The notes beneath the pieces were generated by a model that was not told the origin of the DNA, did no database searches, and saw only the letters and a program-made list of their open reading frames with translations. 64,000 nucleotides of DNA from PALSA-1006 sp037140475 (GTDB lineage Bacteria; Pseudomonadota; Gammaproteobacteria; Burkholderiales; Gallionellaceae): contig JBAXEJ010000001.1 in assembly GCA_037140475.1 (NCBI GenBank), forward strand, positions 62,001 to 126,000. The letters are read 5' to 3'. Both the position numbers and the translations under genes were made by a program. Each line of letters begins with the position of its first letter. The first letter of the stretch is position 1. Below, in pieces: positions 17,132 through 26,472 of the stretch.

Positions 17132-17452
17132 ATGACTGTAAGTAAACCTGTAAAAAAAGCGTTGGTGTTACGTAACTCTGTTGCACCGAAACCGGTTGTA
17201 GTCAGTTCTGAACGTAAAGAAAAGAAAGAGAAAAAATTAAAAGTGGTGCGCGATAGCTTTACCATGCCGCAAGTTGATTATGATCTGATTACGGAACTTA
17301 AACAGCGCGCACTAAAAGTCGATTTACACGTCAAAAAAAGTGAGCTTCTGCGCGTAGGTTTACAGGTGTTGGCGAAACAAACCGCCGCGCAATTTAAGCA
17401 GTCGGTGGCGAGCCTAGAGAAAATTAAAACCGGGCGACCAAAAAAAGATTAG
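17132..17452 (+). CDS. Hypothetical protein, possibly ribbon-helix-helix DNA-binding
   Basis: A 106-residue, very basic protein. The N-terminal 40 residues are Lys-rich and probably disordered (RKEKKEKKLK). The C-terminal half has a strand followed by two helices (DSFTMPQVDYDLITELKQRA, LHVKKSELLRVGLQVL), which is compatible with a ribbon-helix-helix or similar DNA-binding fold. It ends in TGRPKKD. It has a GGAG site before ATG 17132 and lies in the middle of the polyphosphate genes, divergent from sixA and convergent with ppk1. It may regulate them, but this is inference. Confidence 0.6.
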   Translation: MTVSKPVKKALVLRNSVAPKPVVVSSERKEKKEKKLKVVRDSFTMPQVDYDLITELKQRALKVDLHVKKSELLRVGLQVLAKQTAAQFKQSVASLEKIKTGRPKKD

Positions 17453-17491
17453 TCAATATAATCAATCTGTTGCAAAAAATAGGACGATGCG

Positions 17492-19576
17492 CTATTCAGC
17501 GGCGGCGGTGGGCTTGCTAGCCAAGTTTTCTAGCAACGTTTTCTGCGCGCATTTTTCTACTGCGCGCGAAGTTTTCAATGTCCAGCCGCCTTCGCTATTC
17601 ATTTCCCATGCTTGGCAGTTATCTTGCAGGTAAACTTTTAAACCTTCTTCGATCACGCGCTTTTTCAGCCTAGGATCAAGCAGCGGGAAGCATGCTTCGA
17701 TGCGGCGGAAGAAATTTCTATCCATCCAGTCTGCACTTGATAAATAAACATCGTGAGCCAGATTGTTGCGGAAGTAGAAGATGCGCGTGTGCTCTAAGAA
17801 GCGCCCGATGATTGAGCGCACGGTAATATTTTCTGAAAGTCCAACGACACCGGGGCGTAGCGCGCAAACGCCGCGAATGATCAGTTCAATTTTGACCCCG
17901 GCTTTTGAAGCCTCATAAAGCTCCTGAATAATTTCAGGTTCCAGCAGGGCATTCATCTTGGCGATGATGTGTGCCACTTTGCCTGCTTTCGCGAGTTTGG
18001 CTTCGTTTTGAATCGACTTGATTACTTGGCTGTGCAAAGAAAATGGTGACTGCCACAAATGTAGCAACTTACTGGATTTACCTAAACCGGTGAGTTGTAC
18101 AAACACCTGATTTACATCAGAGCAAATTTCTTCGTTGCAAGTGAACAAACCAAAATCGGTGTAGAGCTTAGCGGTACGGGGATGATAGTTGCCGGTGCCA
18201 AGGTGAACATAGCGGCGTAACTTGCCGTCTTCACGGCGAATGATCATCACCATTTTGGCGTGCGTTTTGTGGCCGACCACGCCGTACACCACATGTGCGC
18301 CGGCCTGCTCTAAACGGCTAGCCCAATTGATATTCGCTTCTTCATCAAAGCGCGCTAGCAGCTCCACCACAACGGTAACTTCTTTGCCGCCTTGCGCTGC
18401 GGTGATGAGTGCTTCCATCAGTGCAGAATCAGCGCCGGTACGATAAATAGTTTGTTTGATTGCCACCACCTGTGGATCGGTAGAAGCCTGTTGAATAAAG
18501 TCGATCACCGGACGGAAAGACTGGTAAGGATGGTGCAATAACACATCACCTTTGCGGAGTAGTTTAAACATGTCCGCCCCCTTTTTTTGCAACGAGAGGG
18601 GCGTGCCGGGCACAAAAGCGGGGAACTTCAAATCATCGCGATTCACTTCATCGGGAATGCGCATTAAGCGCACCAAATTCACCGGGCCATGCACCCGATA
18701 TAAATCGTCAGGCTTGAGATCAAACTGCTTCAATAAAAAATCAGCCATTTCTGGCGTGCAGTTGTCGGCGACTTCGAGACGTACTGCATCGCCGAAATGG
18801 CGCTGCGGAAGCTCACCTTGCAAACTGATGCGTAAATTTTTAACCTCTTCCTCATCCACAAACAAATCACTGTTTCGGGTGACGCGGAATTGGAAACAAC
18901 CCATGACCTCCATGCCTGCAAATAATTCGCCCACATGAGCGTGCAGAATGGATGACAAAAATACAAATCCATATTCACAGCCAGAAATTTCTGGCGGCAT
19001 CAAAATGGTCCGTGGCAACATACGAGGCGCTTGCACAATGGCTTTGGCAGAATTCCGGCCGAAGGCATCTTTGCCACTCAGCTCCACGGCAAAATTCAAA
19101 CTTTTATTCAGCACACGAGGAAAAGGATGTGACGGGTCAAGTCCAATCGGTGTGAGAACCGGCATCACTTCACGCAAGAAATAATCTTTCACCCACGCGC
19201 TCTGCGCTTCGTTCCAATGAGTGCGCCGCAAGAAATGCACACCACATTGCGCGAGAGTGGGTGTCAGATCTTTATTAAAAATCAGATATTGTTTTTCAAT
19301 AATTTGATGCGCTTGATCACGTACGCGTCGGAGAATGCTTGGGGGAACCATGCCATCTGGACCACTGCTTTCGACACCGAGTTTGATTTGTTCTTTTAGT
19401 CCTGCCACGCGAATCTCAAAAAATTCATCGAGATTGCTACTCACAATGCAAATGTATTTGAGTCTTTCCAGTGGCGGAATGTTGGGATTCTCTGCCTGTG
19501 CGAGTACGCGCCGATTAAATTCTAAGAGCCCGAGTTCGCGATTAATAAAATTTTGGGGAGGATATTTTTTAGTCAT
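17492..19576 (-). CDS. ppk1: Polyphosphate kinase 1
   Basis: A 694-residue enzyme that reversibly transfers the terminal phosphate of ATP to polyphosphate. The N-terminal FINRELGLLEFNRRVL, the phospholipase-D-like phosphohistidine segment VYGVVGHKTHAKMVMI and the nearby HLGTGNYHPRTA are diagnostic. A second His-containing block lies in NNLAHDVYLSSADWMDRN. Length is typical. It lies downstream of argA and yggX on the same strand and close to pap and sixA, which gives one locus for polyphosphate synthesis and use. Confidence 0.96.
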   Translation of the reverse strand: MTKKYPPQNFINRELGLLEFNRRVLAQAENPNIPPLERLKYICIVSSNLDEFFEIRVAGLKEQIKLGVESSGPDGMVPPSILRRVRDQAHQIIEKQYLIFNKDLTPTLAQCGVHFLRRTHWNEAQSAWVKDYFLREVMPVLTPIGLDPSHPFPRVLNKSLNFAVELSGKDAFGRNSAKAIVQAPRMLPRTILMPPEISGCEYGFVFLSSILHAHVGELFAGMEVMGCFQFRVTRNSDLFVDEEEVKNLRISLQGELPQRHFGDAVRLEVADNCTPEMADFLLKQFDLKPDDLYRVHGPVNLVRLMRIPDEVNRDDLKFPAFVPGTPLSLQKKGADMFKLLRKGDVLLHHPYQSFRPVIDFIQQASTDPQVVAIKQTIYRTGADSALMEALITAAQGGKEVTVVVELLARFDEEANINWASRLEQAGAHVVYGVVGHKTHAKMVMIIRREDGKLRRYVHLGTGNYHPRTAKLYTDFGLFTCNEEICSDVNQVFVQLTGLGKSSKLLHLWQSPFSLHSQVIKSIQNEAKLAKAGKVAHIIAKMNALLEPEIIQELYEASKAGVKIELIIRGVCALRPGVVGLSENITVRSIIGRFLEHTRIFYFRNNLAHDVYLSSADWMDRNFFRRIEACFPLLDPRLKKRVIEEGLKVYLQDNCQAWEMNSEGGWTLKTSRAVEKCAQKTLLENLASKPTAAAE

Positions 19577-19613
19577 TTTTTAAGCGACACGAGTAGGGGA
19601 GTTCACCTGATAA

Positions 19614-19635
19614 GTCGGACTGAAGTACGACCCAC
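19614..19635. repeat. Short REP-like palindrome
   Basis: GTCGGACTGAAGTACGACC-type sequence between ppk1 and yggX. It is a slightly decayed copy of the perfect element at 59147 and related to the larger one at 14951. Confidence 0.4.
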
Positions 19636-19647
19636 GGTGTATATGGA

Positions 19648-19920
19648 TTAAGGTGCTGGTGGAACGTAGCCTGCTACGGCCGCTGTTGGCCCGCCAAAGA
19701 AATACTTCTCCATCTGCTCGGCTAAAAACTTGCGTGATTGAGCGTCCGCTAGATTCAGACGGTTTTCGTTCACCAGCATGGTTTGGAACTTGATCCACCC
19801 CGCCCACGCTTCCTTCGACACATTGTCGAATATCCGTTGTCCGAGAGGTCCTGGATACATTGGACGATCTAGGCCCTCTGCTTCGCGACCGAGTTTTACG
19901 CACTGAACTGTTCTTGCCAT
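19648..19920 (-). CDS. yggX: YggX-type Fe(II)-trafficking / oxidative damage protection protein
   Basis: A 90-residue protein that matches YggX along its whole length: MARTVQCVKLGREAEGLD with the conserved Cys at residue 7, GPLGQRIFDNVSKEAW, MLVNENRLNLAD and EKYFFGG at the end. YggX helps protect Fe-S clusters from oxidation. It sits between argA and ppk1 on the same strand. Confidence 0.95.
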   Translation of the reverse strand: MARTVQCVKLGREAEGLDRPMYPGPLGQRIFDNVSKEAWAGWIKFQTMLVNENRLNLADAQSRKFLAEQMEKYFFGGPTAAVAGYVPPAP

Positions 19921-20001
19921 TTTGAGACTCCATAAGGGGTTAATAATAAAAAGTCATTGTGACAGGGTGATGACACAATGCTACCTACAGTACTGATGTA
20001 A

Positions 20002-21354
20002 CTATTTTAGCGTTTTCATAAACGCTTTTGAACGACGTTGGTAGTTATAGAGTGCTTTCTTCTCGGCCGGAAGCTGGCTCGGCTCGACTTCTTTAAAGCC
20101 ACGCTCTACAAACCAATGCGCGGTACGTGTGGTGAGCACAAATAATTTTTTAAAGCGCTGATTTTTCGCCTCTACACTCATATGGTTGAGCAATGCATCG
20201 CCATAACCATGGCGACGATATTGCGCATGCACTGCCATGCAGGCTAACTCGGCCGCTTTCTCATCGGGGAAAGGATATAGCGCAGCGCACCCAATAATAC
20301 GATGGTCGTGTTCCATCACCACGAAGCGTTCGATTTCTCGCTCTAGCAATTCACGTGAGCGACGCACCAAAATACCTTCCTCTTCCAGCGGCTCAAGCAG
20401 TTTGAGAATACCGCCTACATCATCAATGGTGGCATCGCGAATCGTGTTCAGCGTGCTTTCTACAACCATGCTGCCGATGCCGTCATCAGAAAATAATTCT
20501 TGCAACAGAGAGCCATCTTGATGGCGGCTAATCAAGTGAGTACGGGCAACGCCGGCCTCGCAAGCGCGTACCGCACAAGGCAAAAATAACCCGATGTCGT
20601 CCGATAGTTTACGTTTGCTTGAGAGCACCTCATTGGCTGTTGCAATGGTTAGCTCGCGCATTAACTCACCTTGTTTGTCCATCACGCCATCAGTATCCAT
20701 CAAGAAGATCAGCTTATCGGCATCCAGAGCGATCGCGGTAGTGGTGGCGACATCTTCCAAGGTTAAGTTGAAAACTTCACCGGTAGGCGAATAACCTAGC
20801 GGTGAGAGCAACACGACCTCGTTGAATTCGAGACGATCTTTAATCGCCGCTACATCGACTTTGCGAACACAACCGGTATGCAATAGATCAACGCCATTGA
20901 TTACACCCATCGGCTGTGCGGTGATGAAGTTGCCACCGGCGACGCGAATGTCAGCATTGGCCATCGGTGAATTGGCTAGCCCCATCGACAGCAAGGCTTC
21001 AACTTCTAGACGCGTGCGCCCAACCGCCTCTTTTACGCACTGCATGGTCTCGGCATCGGTCATGCGTATGCCTTGGTGATAGTGATCAGAAATGTCGTTG
21101 CGCGACAGGTGTTGCTCAATTTGCGGTCGTGCGCCATGCACGAGCACCAGGTGCACGCCAAGGCTGGCAAGCAAATTGAAGTCATGGGTGAGTTCAACAA
21201 ACTTGCCATCGGCAATAACTTCGCCCCCAAAGGCTACGACAAAAGTTTTGCCGCGAAACGCATTGATGTAAGGGGCAACTGAACGAAACCAAGTGACGAA
21301 TTCAGTGGAGTGATGAGCAGGGGTCAGGTGAGTAGTGGGTTGGGGCATGGTCAA
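20002..21354 (-). CDS. argA: N-acetylglutamate synthase
   Basis: A 450-residue two-domain enzyme that makes N-acetylglutamate, the first step of arginine synthesis. The N-terminal amino-acid-kinase-like domain (about 1-290) includes FVVAFGGEVIADGKF and LVHGARPQIEQHL. The C-terminal GNAT acetyltransferase domain (about 305-450) includes LACMAVHAQYRRHGYGDALL, the acetyl-CoA loop. This is the classical ArgA architecture rather than the short or ArgJ types. argH lies elsewhere in the window, at 59187. Confidence 0.95.
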   Translation of the reverse strand: MTMPQPTTHLTPAHHSTEFVTWFRSVAPYINAFRGKTFVVAFGGEVIADGKFVELTHDFNLLASLGVHLVLVHGARPQIEQHLSRNDISDHYHQGIRMTDAETMQCVKEAVGRTRLEVEALLSMGLANSPMANADIRVAGGNFITAQPMGVINGVDLLHTGCVRKVDVAAIKDRLEFNEVVLLSPLGYSPTGEVFNLTLEDVATTTAIALDADKLIFLMDTDGVMDKQGELMRELTIATANEVLSSKRKLSDDIGLFLPCAVRACEAGVARTHLISRHQDGSLLQELFSDDGIGSMVVESTLNTIRDATIDDVGGILKLLEPLEEEGILVRRSRELLEREIERFVVMEHDHRIIGCAALYPFPDEKAAELACMAVHAQYRRHGYGDALLNHMSVEAKNQRFKKLFVLTTRTAHWFVERGFKEVEPSQLPAEKKALYNYQRRSKAFMKTLK

Positions 21355-21529
21355 AGAAACTCAACGCAGTGGAATAGTGTGCAGTATCTAGCAACACGGG
21401 CGTGGGATCAATAGTGAAGGTTATCCGATAAATTAGCCAAGGGCATCCCGAAGTAAAATGGTGTGCAAATTAAAGTTTTTCGGCAACGTGCCGATAGAAA
21501 CTACGTGAGAACCTTGTCAGGCTATAAAA

Positions 21530-23692
21530 ATGAAAATTAATCTGCCAATTACCGCAAATCAAGTCGATTTCCCCTATGGGCGAAACTTGGTTTCTAAAAC
21601 CGATCTCAAAGGAATGATCACTTTTGCCAATGATGATTTTGTCTATATCAGTGGCTTTAGTCGTGAAGAACTGATTGGGAAAAGCCACAATATGGTGCGT
21701 CATCCAGATATGCCGCCGCAGGCCTTTGAAGACTTGTGGAAAACCCTCAAAGAGGGCAGGCCGTGGACTGGCATTGTTAAAAACCGAGCAAAAAATGGAG
21801 ACTATTACTGGGTCGAGGCGTTTGTTGTGCCGATCAGAAAAGAGGGTGAGATCACGGGTTATCTCTCAGTCCGTTCAATGCCGACCAAAGAGCAAATCGC
21901 CAGTGCTGATACTTTGTATAAAGAGCTTATCAATAGCGACAAACCCATTCCGAAAAAACGTAATCCCTTGGGGTTTTTAGCCAGTCTTAAAGCGCAGATT
22001 ATTGCAACTGTGCTGTTTTCAACATTTGTGTTGGCGCTCTCGGTAACGGTTGGTTTAAGCAATCTGAAGCATAGTAACGAGAATCTATCGAGTGCTTATG
22101 TGCAAGAAGCCTATCCCTTGGCGGCCATAGAGCGCACCCTTTCGCTAATGGATGGAGCTTACAAACACACCGTTTTGTCGCTGAGACATGACTCTCGATT
22201 TTCCTACGGCGACCAGCATGATCACCCGCTCAGCCGACATACAGACAATATCAGCAAAAAAATTGAAGAAATAAATGTGCTCAAAGCAGTCATCGAACAA
22301 CATCCTAAAGATGAAATTAATGCCAAATTGCTTGAGGCGTTTGAGTTTGATATTAATCAATACATCAACGAAGCGTTAATCCCTGCGCGTGACTTTCTTA
22401 AAGCCAGTAATTTTGTCGGAGTAAATGCAACGTTAGAAACCAAATTCTACGCGCTTTATGAGAAGGCTAAGGCGAGCGCTCAAGGAGTGCGTGAACACAT
22501 TGAAACTGAGGCGAAAGCTCGTGAACAACATGCAGAGGAACACTTTTATCAGCAAGTGATTCAAAGTATTGCGGCAACGGCTGTCAGCTTAATGTTGTTG
22601 GCGGCAGTGGGTTATCTATGGATTCGTCGCATCAATCAACAGATGGCAACCACCATCCATCACTTCAATCGAATTTCCGAGGGCGTGCTCACGGATGATA
22701 TTAAGGTCGCAGAAAGAGATGACTTTGGTGGCATGAATGATGCGTTGGCAGTGATGCAAGTGAACATCAAAGTGATGCTGGATAACATTCGTGAAGCGGT
22801 GCTGGTGCTGCAGCAAAATAGCTCAGATCTGCACGCACAAATGTCTCTAATTACGATGTTCTCTACTAATCAAAAAGAGAAAGTGGACGGCGTGGTCGAT
22901 GTCACCATCAACTTTAGCCAGTCTGTATCACAGGTGGCGGATGGCTCGGAGCGCGCAGCAGGTGCTGCATCGGATTCGCAAGGGCTGGTAGAAAGTTGTA
23001 ACACTACATTGGCGGCCAGCATGGATGCCAATCGACGCGTGGTTGAGAGCGTGAATAATTCTAGCCAGATTATGTCTGAACTCAAGGCGAGCATTGAAAA
23101 AATTGGTGAAGTGACTGGCACCATTCGCAAGATAGCCGATCAAACCAACTTGTTAGCGTTGAACGCGGCAATTGAGGCGGCTCGTGCAGGTGAATCAGGG
23201 CGAGGGTTTGCCGTCGTGGCTGACGAGGTGCGCAAGTTGGCCGAGAGTACCCGCTTAAGCACAGTGGGCATAACTGATATTGTCGGCAAGGTGCAAGAGG
23301 TGGCGACCCATGCCGTTAACACCATGGGCCTTGCGGTGACAGAAGTCGATGAAGGCGTAGCTAAAATGCAGCTCAGTGTTGAAGCGCTTCAGCAAATTAC
23401 GCAGACCAGCAAAGAGGTTACGAGCATGTCCAACCAGATGGCAGAGAGCGCACGCCAACTGGCGCTATCAGGAAATAAAGTTGCGGGTGATATGCATGAA
23501 GTAAGCAACGCTTCGATTCAAAATCTTGAAGTCGCTAGCCAAGCAGTTAAGCTGTCTCATGATTTTATGGAAACCGCCGAGCGGATTCACAAAATATTTT
23601 CTGAGTTTGAATTGGTTAAAGGCGTGCCAAAAGAAGAAATTGAAGCGCTTAGCAAGAGAAAGGATGACGGGTCGAATTTGGAGTTCTTCTAA
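21530..23692 (+). CDS. Methyl-accepting chemotaxis protein with N-terminal PAS domain (Aer-like)
   Basis: A 720-residue chemoreceptor. An N-terminal cytoplasmic PAS domain (about 12-125) has the Aer-type features VSKTDLKGMITFANDDFVYISGFS, HNMVRHPDMPP and NRAKNGDYYWVEAFV. Transmembrane helices lie near 150-172 and 345-365, flanking a predicted 175-residue periplasmic region, which Aer itself lacks. A HAMP domain and the signalling hairpin follow, with the conserved tip IADQTNLLALNAAIEAARAGESGRGFAVVADEVR interrupted only by normal spacing. It probably senses redox or energy state through the PAS cofactor plus a periplasmic ligand. It is a single gene with no che genes adjacent. Confidence 0.92.
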   Translation: MKINLPITANQVDFPYGRNLVSKTDLKGMITFANDDFVYISGFSREELIGKSHNMVRHPDMPPQAFEDLWKTLKEGRPWTGIVKNRAKNGDYYWVEAFVVPIRKEGEITGYLSVRSMPTKEQIASADTLYKELINSDKPIPKKRNPLGFLASLKAQIIATVLFSTFVLALSVTVGLSNLKHSNENLSSAYVQEAYPLAAIERTLSLMDGAYKHTVLSLRHDSRFSYGDQHDHPLSRHTDNISKKIEEINVLKAVIEQHPKDEINAKLLEAFEFDINQYINEALIPARDFLKASNFVGVNATLETKFYALYEKAKASAQGVREHIETEAKAREQHAEEHFYQQVIQSIAATAVSLMLLAAVGYLWIRRINQQMATTIHHFNRISEGVLTDDIKVAERDDFGGMNDALAVMQVNIKVMLDNIREAVLVLQQNSSDLHAQMSLITMFSTNQKEKVDGVVDVTINFSQSVSQVADGSERAAGAASDSQGLVESCNTTLAASMDANRRVVESVNNSSQIMSELKASIEKIGEVTGTIRKIADQTNLLALNAAIEAARAGESGRGFAVVADEVRKLAESTRLSTVGITDIVGKVQEVATHAVNTMGLAVTEVDEGVAKMQLSVEALQQITQTSKEVTSMSNQMAESARQLALSGNKVAGDMHEVSNASIQNLEVASQAVKLSHDFMETAERIHKIFSEFELVKGVPKEEIEALSKRKDDGSNLEFF

Positions 23693-23766
23693 CAGGCCTG
23701 AAACGGAGTGCCGAATTTGTTTGCCATAGGCGATAATCTGGTATCTGAAAGATACTGGAGTAAAGC

Positions 23767-25551
23767 ATGTGCGGCATTTGCGGTGAATTGCGTTTCGATT
23801 ATGCAGCTCCTGATTTGGGGGTTGTGCAACGGATGACCTCACGCCTTGCGAGGCGCGGCCCCGACCACGAGGGTTTTTATCATGATGGCCCCTTAGCGTT
23901 TGGTCATCGCCGTCTCGCGATCATTGATCTCACGGCGCACGCTGATCAGCCGATGTTCGACAAAGTTTTAAATCTTGCGCTGGTATTTAACGGCACGATC
24001 TACAACTACAAAGAATTGCGCACCGAGCTCATCGAGATGGGCTATGAGTTTTTTTCCACCGGCGATAGCGAAGTGATCCTTAAGGCCTATCACGCTTGGG
24101 GTGAGCATTGCGTTGAGCGCTTTTACGGCATGTTTGCTTTTGCCATTTACGACCTTAGGGCAAAAACATTATTTTTAGCGCGCGACCGTCTCGGCATTAA
24201 ACCGATGTATTACGCCTTGAGCGGGGCACATTTGCACTTTGCATCCACCATGCAGTCTTTGCTCGCTGGTGGTGACATTGACACCAGCCTTGACCCGATT
24301 GCGCTGCATCACCATTTCACCTTACATAGCGTGGTACCTGCGCCACGCACGATTTTGGCAGGAATTAAGAAATTGCCGCCTGCGCATACGATGACCTTTA
24401 CAGCGGATGGAGAGGTGACGTTACGCTGTTATTGGCAGCTCAATGCCACCCGTCCGGATGTGGCGCTCACTGAAGAAAATTGGTTGGTGGCGACGCGCGA
24501 TGTGTTGCGCCGTGCGGTTGAGCGCCATCGTTTGGCCTCTGACGTGCCCGTGGGCGTGTTGCTTTCTGGTGGCCTCGATTCGAGTTTGTTGGTGGGGCTG
24601 CTGGCCGATCATGTCGATAATCTGAATACCTTTTCGATTGGTTTTGAGGCCGTTGCGGGCGAGCTGGCTGATGAGTTTGAATATTCCGACATCGTTGCCA
24701 AACACTTCAAAACGAAACATCACAAATATGCACTCGCGAACAGCGATGTGCTGAAGCATTTACCTGAAGCCATCGCGCAAATGTCTGAGCCGATGCCGAG
24801 CTACGATGTGACGGCGTTTTATTTGTTGGGGCAGCGCGTGGCGCCTGAGGTAAAAGTGGTGTTGGCGGGGCAGGGCGCGGATGAGGTATTCGGTGGTTAC
24901 TTCTGGTATCCGCGCATGGAGGAGGCAGAGGGCACTCCGCTAGAAAAATTCTCACAGCATTATTTTGACCGCGATCACGCCGAGTATCTGGAGATGATGA
25001 CCGATGCTTACGCGGTAGAGGATGTGACTTCGGCGTGGGTGAGCGAGCAGCTACAAAAAACCAATGCAGACGAATTTCTCGACCAAGTGCTGCGCATGGA
25101 TGTGACGGCGCTGATGGTGGATGATCCAGTGAAACGTGTGGATAACATGACGATGGCGTGGGGCTTAGAGGCGCGTGTACCGTTTATTGACCATGAGTTG
25201 GTGGAGTTGGCAGCGCGTATGCCAGCCTCGCTTAAGTTAAAAGAGGGCGGTAAGTTTCCGTTGAAGGCGTTGGCGCGAGGAGTGATTCCTGATGCGGTGA
25301 TAGACAGACCCAAGGGTTATTTCCCTGTGCCCGCGTTGAAATATGTACGAGGTGAATTTTTAGAAAAAATGCGCGCGATATTGAATTCAGAGGCTTGCCT
25401 TAAGCGTGGTCTGTATCGACGCGAGTACGTGGAAAAGTTGCTGGCCGAACCGGAGGTTCATCTAACGCGCATTCAAGGCAACAAGCTGTGGCACTTGGCG
25501 TTGTTGGAGTGGTGGCTACAAATTAACGTGGATAGCGCGCGCGCGGCTTAA
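23767..25551 (+). CDS. Asparagine-synthetase-family amidotransferase, closest to N-acetylglutaminylglutamine amidotransferase
   Basis: A 594-residue class II glutamine amidotransferase. Cys2 (MCGICGE) is the nucleophile, the glutaminase domain covers about 1-210 (RRGPDHEGF, FNGTIYNYKELR) and the ATP-pyrophosphatase synthetase domain follows (VPVGVLLSGGLDSSLLVGLL near residue 260). Several stretches look like the NAGGN amidotransferase rather than AsnB: ALHHHFTLHSVVPAPRTIL, TFSIGFE, VVLAGQGADEVFGGYFWYP. That enzyme makes the osmolyte N-acetylglutaminylglutamine amide, normally beside its partner synthase gene ngg. No such gene is nearby, so the substrate remains open. Confidence 0.8.
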   Translation: MCGICGELRFDYAAPDLGVVQRMTSRLARRGPDHEGFYHDGPLAFGHRRLAIIDLTAHADQPMFDKVLNLALVFNGTIYNYKELRTELIEMGYEFFSTGDSEVILKAYHAWGEHCVERFYGMFAFAIYDLRAKTLFLARDRLGIKPMYYALSGAHLHFASTMQSLLAGGDIDTSLDPIALHHHFTLHSVVPAPRTILAGIKKLPPAHTMTFTADGEVTLRCYWQLNATRPDVALTEENWLVATRDVLRRAVERHRLASDVPVGVLLSGGLDSSLLVGLLADHVDNLNTFSIGFEAVAGELADEFEYSDIVAKHFKTKHHKYALANSDVLKHLPEAIAQMSEPMPSYDVTAFYLLGQRVAPEVKVVLAGQGADEVFGGYFWYPRMEEAEGTPLEKFSQHYFDRDHAEYLEMMTDAYAVEDVTSAWVSEQLQKTNADEFLDQVLRMDVTALMVDDPVKRVDNMTMAWGLEARVPFIDHELVELAARMPASLKLKEGGKFPLKALARGVIPDAVIDRPKGYFPVPALKYVRGEFLEKMRAILNSEACLKRGLYRREYVEKLLAEPEVHLTRIQGNKLWHLALLEWWLQINVDSARAA

Positions 25552-25973
25552 CCTGCAATTTCTGGTTCTTCGTGCAGCACTTGGCATAAGGTGCGGTGAT
25601 CTTCGATGAGCGCGTGATGGGCGACTGAATCAAAGAGCTTTTGAATTTCTTCTAAGCTAGCCACTGAAAGCAGGCGATTGGCGAGTTCAGTTGGCACGGG
25701 CACCATACGTGCCTCGCCGTTGGGCATATGGAAAGCAATTCCAGCGAGCTGTTGGAAGCCACCCGCTTCGTGAGAGAGTAATTCTTTTTGTTCCTGTTCT
25801 AATTCGGCGTAGCGCGCTTCAATTTCATCATCAAGCTCATCGCCAATATCTTCGGGAATGGCGACCACGAAGCCGAGCGGGTCGTCACTTAATTCGCAGG
25901 CAATGCCATGCCCTTCGACAAATTCAACAAATTTGGTTTGCAGGCGAACATCGAAAAAAATGTAATCATTCAT
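25548..25973 (-). CDS. Conserved hypothetical protein
   Basis: A protein of about 141 residues starting MNDYIFFDVRLQTKFVEFVE. It is acidic, with a central Glu-rich coiled segment (DELDDEIEARYAELEQEQKEL) and a C-terminal helix (LEEIQKLFDSVAHHALIEDH). There is no signal peptide. I do not recognise a domain, though the balanced composition suggests a real gene. Its stop overlaps the amidotransferase stop by 4 bp on the other strand. Confidence 0.6.
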   Translation of the reverse strand: MNDYIFFDVRLQTKFVEFVEGHGIACELSDDPLGFVVAIPEDIGDELDDEIEARYAELEQEQKELLSHEAGGFQQLAGIAFHMPNGEARMVPVPTELANRLLSVASLEEIQKLFDSVAHHALIEDHRTLCQVLHEEPEIAG

Positions 25974-26064
25974 GGCGGTAACTCGGTGCGGTAAAAAGTG
26001 GCCAGCATCCTGCCTTACACGGTTGAACAAAACAATCACCCGATTGAGGGTATAAATCGACCAC

Positions 26065-26092
26065 TTGTCACAATATTAGATTCTGCTAATAT
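26065..26092 (+). promoter_or_regulatory. Promoter with palindromic operator for the rhodanese genes
   Basis: A sigma70-like promoter, TTGTCA (26065-26070), a 16-bp spacer and TAATAT (26087-26092), lies 31 bp before the first rhodanese gene. A perfect palindrome, ATATTAG-ATTCTG-CTAATAT (26073-26092), covers the spacer and the -10 box, as expected for a repressor site. Confidence 0.55.
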
Positions 26093-26123
26093 GCGCGCCA
26101 TTCAATTTTTCTGGAGCTTCATT

Positions 26124-26459
26124 ATGTTTGCGAGTTCAATCAAAGAAGTAGATGCAAAACAGTTTTCCGAGTGGGTTAACGAAGCAGATCATGCGATGCG
26201 CGTGATTGATGTGCGTCAAATGGAGGAGATTGCCATGGGTACCGTTCCTAAAGCAGAGGCGCATCCCTTGGCGACACTACCCGCGAAAGTGCAAGACTTT
26301 TCCCGCGAAGAAAAAATGGTGATCGTTTGCCGTAGCGGTGCGCGCTCTGCGCAGGCTTGTATGTTCTTGCAGCAAAACGGTTTCTCGAATGTGTACAACT
26401 TGCGTGGTGGCATGATTGCTTGGGCACAAAGTGGTTTTCCTGCATTTCAATTAGCGTAA
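26124..26459 (+). CDS. Rhodanese-like domain protein (cytoplasmic)
   Basis: A protein of about 111 residues made of one rhodanese domain. The active-site loop is VCRSGARSAQA near residue 70, with the catalytic Cys for persulfide chemistry, and the family motif VIDVRQMEEIAMGTV lies near residue 27. GGAG precedes ATG 26124. It is co-directional with a second, exported rhodanese 13 bp downstream, so the two probably share the palindrome-controlled promoter. Likely role: sulfane-sulfur handling. Confidence 0.88.
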   Translation: MFASSIKEVDAKQFSEWVNEADHAMRVIDVRQMEEIAMGTVPKAEAHPLATLPAKVQDFSREEKMVIVCRSGARSAQACMFLQQNGFSNVYNLRGGMIAWAQSGFPAFQLA

Positions 26460-26472
26460 GAGAGAGCCAAGA

